DNA of 64,000 bases, taken from NCBI GenBank assembly GCA_028824295.1, contig JAPPED010000015.1, positions 124,001 to 188,000 of the forward strand, in the 5' to 3' direction. Each line of letters opens with the position of its first letter. Positions within the stretch are counted from its first letter, which is position 1. Both the position numbers and the translations under genes were made by a program. Positions 61,582 to 64,000 of the stretch are shown piece after piece. The DNA comes from Rhodospirillales bacterium (GTDB lineage: Bacteria > Pseudomonadota > Alphaproteobacteria > TMED109). The notes beneath the pieces were generated by a model, which searched no databases, had not been told where the DNA came from, and was given only the letters and a program-made list of their open reading frames with translations.

Positions 61582-62062
61582 GCTACGGAAGGTCAGCGCG
61601 GAATGCCTGCGATTGCTTGATCGCGTCGACCTGACGCTGGCAACGGCCGAGTCGTGCACCGGCGGGATGATCGCGACCGCACTGACCGATCACCCGGGCG
61701 CGTCGCGAGTGCTCAGCCGTGGCTTCGTGGTGTACTCCGACGATGCCAAGGAACAAATGCTCGGCGTCCCCCGCAGCGTTCTGACGGCCTGCGGCGCCGT
61801 GAGCGAGGAGGTCGCTCTGGCCATGGTCAGGGGTGCGCTTGCGCAGGCGCCGGTCGACCTCGCGGTCGCCGTGACCGGGATCGCCGGACCGGACGGTGCG
61901 ACCACGACGAAGCCTGTTGGGCTCGTGCACATCGCTGCCGGCCGACGTGGGGATCGGGCGTGCCATGAACGTCTGCAACTGACCGGTGACCGGCAGACCG
62001 TCCGAGAACAGTCCGCAGTATGCGCTCTAAGGTTGCTGATGCAGACGGCAGTCCAATCGTGA
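61565..62062 (+). CDS. pncC: CinA C-terminal-type nicotinamide-nucleotide amidohydrolase
   Basis: A 165-residue protein equal to the C-terminal domain of CinA, which deamidates NMN. Motifs are LATAESCTGGMIATALTD, GFVVYSDDAKEQMLGVP, AVSEEVALAMVRGAL and VAVTGIAGPDGATTTKPVGL. The start is GTG 61565, overlapping pgpA by 17 bases. In alphaproteobacteria it is regularly found after ispDF and pgpA. The stop overlaps the next gene by four bases. Confidence 0.9.
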   Translation: MTPGSELRKVSAECLRLLDRVDLTLATAESCTGGMIATALTDHPGASRVLSRGFVVYSDDAKEQMLGVPRSVLTACGAVSEEVALAMVRGALAQAPVDLAVAVTGIAGPDGATTTKPVGLVHIAAGRRGDRACHERLQLTGDRQTVREQSAVCALRLLMQTAVQS

Positions 62063-63018
62063 AGGGCGCACATGCGTTGCTGGTCGGCGGCGCTGGGTTT
62101 GTCGGCGGCTGGACGGCACGGGCGTTCTTGGATGCTGGATGGCGCGTGACGGTCGTCGATCCCTCCGCGGCAATCGCGAGCCGGCTGCCCGGGGGCTGTA
62201 CCAGCGTGGCTCGGCCAGCGCGCGCTGACGTTCTCAATGACATTCTGACAGCAGATCCGCCTCAGGTTGCGGTCGGGCTCGGTGCGTTCGGTTCCGGTGG
62301 GAAGGGGCTTCTGGCGGCGGCGGACCGCGACCCCGGGTCCGCCATTGCCGTCAATGCCGGGGGGCTCGCAACCCTCCTGGAAGCAGCGGCTGCGGCTGGT
62401 GTGCGAAGGGTCCTTTGGACCAGCTCCACGGTGGTGTACGGCCGGTCTGCGGATGGCGGCCCGGCGCCAGCCCACGAGTCGCTACCGGCGAATCCGGACA
62501 CGGCCTACGGTCTCTCGAAGCAGCTGGCGGAGGCCACGGCGGAGTGGTTCCGGGCGCATCGACCGGTCGAGCCAACGGGGCTACGGTTGCCACTGGTGCT
62601 GGGACCAGGCCTCCACTACCGTGGCGCAGCGGCGGAATTCCTGGATGTCATGATGGCTGCCGTTGCCACGGGCACCGTTCCGGCCCGGCTGGCGGCCGAT
62701 TATCGGAGCGATGTGCTGTACGTGAAGGACGCTGCCCGGCTGCTGGTATCACTGGCAGAATTTCCCAGCGACCTGGCGCCGGTTTACAACGCCCCGTCGT
62801 TTTCGCTTCAGCTTTCCGAGTTCGTGCGTCAGCTGGCTGCGGAAACGGGCAAGATCGTTACGCTGCCTAGGGTTGCCGAAGCAGATACGGAACCCAATTG
62901 GCGTACTCTTTCTGACGCACAGCTGCGTGCAGATACGAAGTTTGCGCCCGCGTTCGACGTTGCTGCAATGATTTCAGACTGGCTGGGGGAGGCCGCAGAA
63001 GGGACACGGAAAGCATGA
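62059..63018 (+). CDS. NAD-dependent epimerase/dehydratase (SDR superfamily)
   Basis: A ~319-residue extended SDR protein. The Rossmann motif is LLVGGAGFVGGWTARAFLDA. The active-site TSSTVVYGRS supplies the Ser/Thr and YGLSKQLAEATAEWF the Tyr-x-x-x-Lys. The arrangement resembles NDP-sugar epimerases and dehydratases, although the sugar-nucleotide pocket cannot be assigned by eye. GTG 62059 overlaps the previous stop (GTGA); the longer frame from 62020 lies inside pncC. It ends overlapping the creatininase-family gene by four bases. Confidence 0.87.
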   Translation: MKGAHALLVGGAGFVGGWTARAFLDAGWRVTVVDPSAAIASRLPGGCTSVARPARADVLNDILTADPPQVAVGLGAFGSGGKGLLAAADRDPGSAIAVNAGGLATLLEAAAAAGVRRVLWTSSTVVYGRSADGGPAPAHESLPANPDTAYGLSKQLAEATAEWFRAHRPVEPTGLRLPLVLGPGLHYRGAAAEFLDVMMAAVATGTVPARLAADYRSDVLYVKDAARLLVSLAEFPSDLAPVYNAPSFSLQLSEFVRQLAAETGKIVTLPRVAEADTEPNWRTLSDAQLRADTKFAPAFDVAAMISDWLGEAAEGTRKA

Positions 63019-63779
63019 CCGACATCCTCGAAATGGCACGACTGACTTCACCGGAAATGGCCGCCGCCATTCCGGACATCGAAGTCGCCCTGCAGCCGAT
63101 CGGGGCCACAGAGCAGCACGGCCCCAACCTGGCGCTCGGTACGGATTTCGTGGCGGCCGACCGAATTGCACGCCGCGTTGCCGCCGAGCTGGGCCGCAGG
63201 GCGTTGCTTATGCCCGTATTGCCGTTCGGATTGTCACCGCACCACATGGGTTTCCCCGGTACGATCACGCTTGACGCGGAAACGGTGATCCGGTTGTGTT
63301 TCGACGTCGCGCGCTCGATTGACCGGCAGGGGATCAAGGCGATTGTGTTCGTCAACGGACACAATGGAAATTCTGCGGTCCTGCAAGTTGCTGCCACCAA
63401 GATCCGCTACGAACTCGGGATGCGCGCGGCTGTCGCCTTCTACTTTGCCCAGGCCTCGGATCGGGTGCGGGCGCACGGGCGCACGCAGCGTTTTGGCCAC
63501 GCATGTGAAGTCGAGACCAGCGTTCTGATGCACCTCGACGCGGCTTACGTCCGAGCCGACGCGCTTGTAAAGGGTGAGATGAAGGAGACCGGGCTCGCGC
63601 ATGGGTTCAACAATGATCCGTTTGCGTTGCAGGTGCCGGTGCCGTTTGATCGGCAGACCGCGAACGGCGTCTTCGGGGACGCCCGCCTGGCGTCGGTCGA
63701 GGCGGGACGTGACATTGTTGACACCGCGGTCACCCGGACGGTTGCCTTCATCGAGAGCCTGAAGACCGCTTCCATCTGA
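63015..63779 (+). CDS. creatininase-family amidohydrolase
   Basis: A 254-residue binuclear-metal hydrolase of the creatininase fold. Its metal-ligand motifs are IGATEQHGPNLALGTDFVAA (Glu, His, Asp), PFGLSPHHMGFPGTITLDAE (His), FVNGHNGNSAVLQV and FGHACEVETSVLMHL (His, Glu). This family includes creatinine amidohydrolase and the MftE-type and FAPy-type hydrolases. The substrate is unknown and no creatine-pathway genes are nearby. ATG 63015 overlaps the SDR gene, and it is the last gene of the overlapping operon. Confidence 0.88.
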   Translation: MTDILEMARLTSPEMAAAIPDIEVALQPIGATEQHGPNLALGTDFVAADRIARRVAAELGRRALLMPVLPFGLSPHHMGFPGTITLDAETVIRLCFDVARSIDRQGIKAIVFVNGHNGNSAVLQVAATKIRYELGMRAAVAFYFAQASDRVRAHGRTQRFGHACEVETSVLMHLDAAYVRADALVKGEMKETGLAHGFNNDPFALQVPVPFDRQTANGVFGDARLASVEAGRDIVDTAVTRTVAFIESLKTASI

Positions 63780-64000
63780 ACAGGAAGATGAAGGCTGCTC
63801 CGCAACCATGGGGAGCGCCGTGAATTCCTCGGTACCCCAACGAGTTGCCAGCAAATGCGACGAACCAGGTTTGTAGGAATGCCCAGCCCGACACGATCGC
63901 CAAGCCTGGTACCAGGACGGGGGTCTCCTGCGGTCGCGCGACCCGCAGAGCGCGGTCCCGAATTCATTCGACGTTCGGTACGGATCGTGTGCAGCCTGGC
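63780..64000. other. window end, no gene
   Basis: The last 220 bases carry no supported gene. A perfect palindrome CCTGGTACCAGG lies at 63905-63916. A hairpin (CTGCGGTCG 63928-63936 with CGACCCGCAG 63939-63948, one bulged base) follows closely, and may terminate the upstream operon. Confidence 0.35.

Noticed and set aside
1-64000. CRISPR array, prophage or intact insertion sequence
   Set aside because: No regularly spaced repeats, phage structural genes, integrase or intact transposase were seen on either strand.

Overview
The window is high-GC bacterial DNA, almost certainly from an alphaproteobacterium (Rhodospirillales-like). The evidence is gene content and order: a fused ispDF gene, the chain ntrB-ntrC-ntrY-ntrX-trkA, alaS next to an NADP isocitrate dehydrogenase, a MoxR/DUF58/DUF4159 cluster, and GTG/TTG starts with 4-base stop/start overlaps. 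I see no rRNA, tRNA, intact insertion sequence or CRISPR array.

Layout. 0-3 kb: 3' end of polA, a LysR regulator and an outer-membrane beta-barrel protein. 3.2-9.9 kb: a Bat-like cluster of MoxR ATPase, DUF58, and two large membrane proteins with BatA/VWA/DUF4159 features. 9.9-16.1 kb: an AlkA-type glycosylase, an RND efflux pair (adaptor and pump) and an ApbE flavin transferase. 16.5-21.7 kb: scattered single genes (HpcH/HpaI aldolase, DUF1499 protein, TorF-type porin, secreted amidohydrolase) separated by long gaps. 21.9-22.7 kb: a VapBC toxin-antitoxin pair whose promoter overlaps a perfect palindrome. 23.0-25.5 kb, minus strand: a complete bufferin-type operon (DUF2282 precursor, DUF692/MNIO enzyme, DUF2063 partner, DoxX protein), a copper-handling RiPP system. 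26.1-31.3 kb: a glutathione S-transferase and a polyamine-type ABC importer (ATPase, binding protein, two permeases).

31.6-38.7 kb is the most unusual part. It is a six-gene partner-switching island: two PP2C phosphatases (one cytoplasmic and divergent, one membrane-bound with Cache and HAMP), two slr1658-like (HATPase/anti-sigma-like) proteins and two slr1659-like STAS proteins. One STAS domain is fused to a SAM-dependent methyltransferase. In that pair both the STAS phosphoacceptor serines and the ATPase G-box are lost, while the second pair keeps them. About 1 kb and 0.8 kb of gene-free DNA lie on either side.

39.5-46.4 kb: acetyl-CoA synthetase with a coupled small secreted six-cysteine protein, alaS, icd and a LOG-family protein. 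46.6-55.6 kb, minus strand: ntrB-ntrC-ntrY-ntrX-trkA-trkH, the nitrogen two-component systems coupled to potassium uptake, without the usual dusB before and hfq after. 56-63.8 kb: a flavin monooxygenase, then a tightly overlapping operon of GMC oxidoreductase, ispDF, pgpA, cinA-type amidase, an SDR epimerase and a creatininase-family hydrolase.
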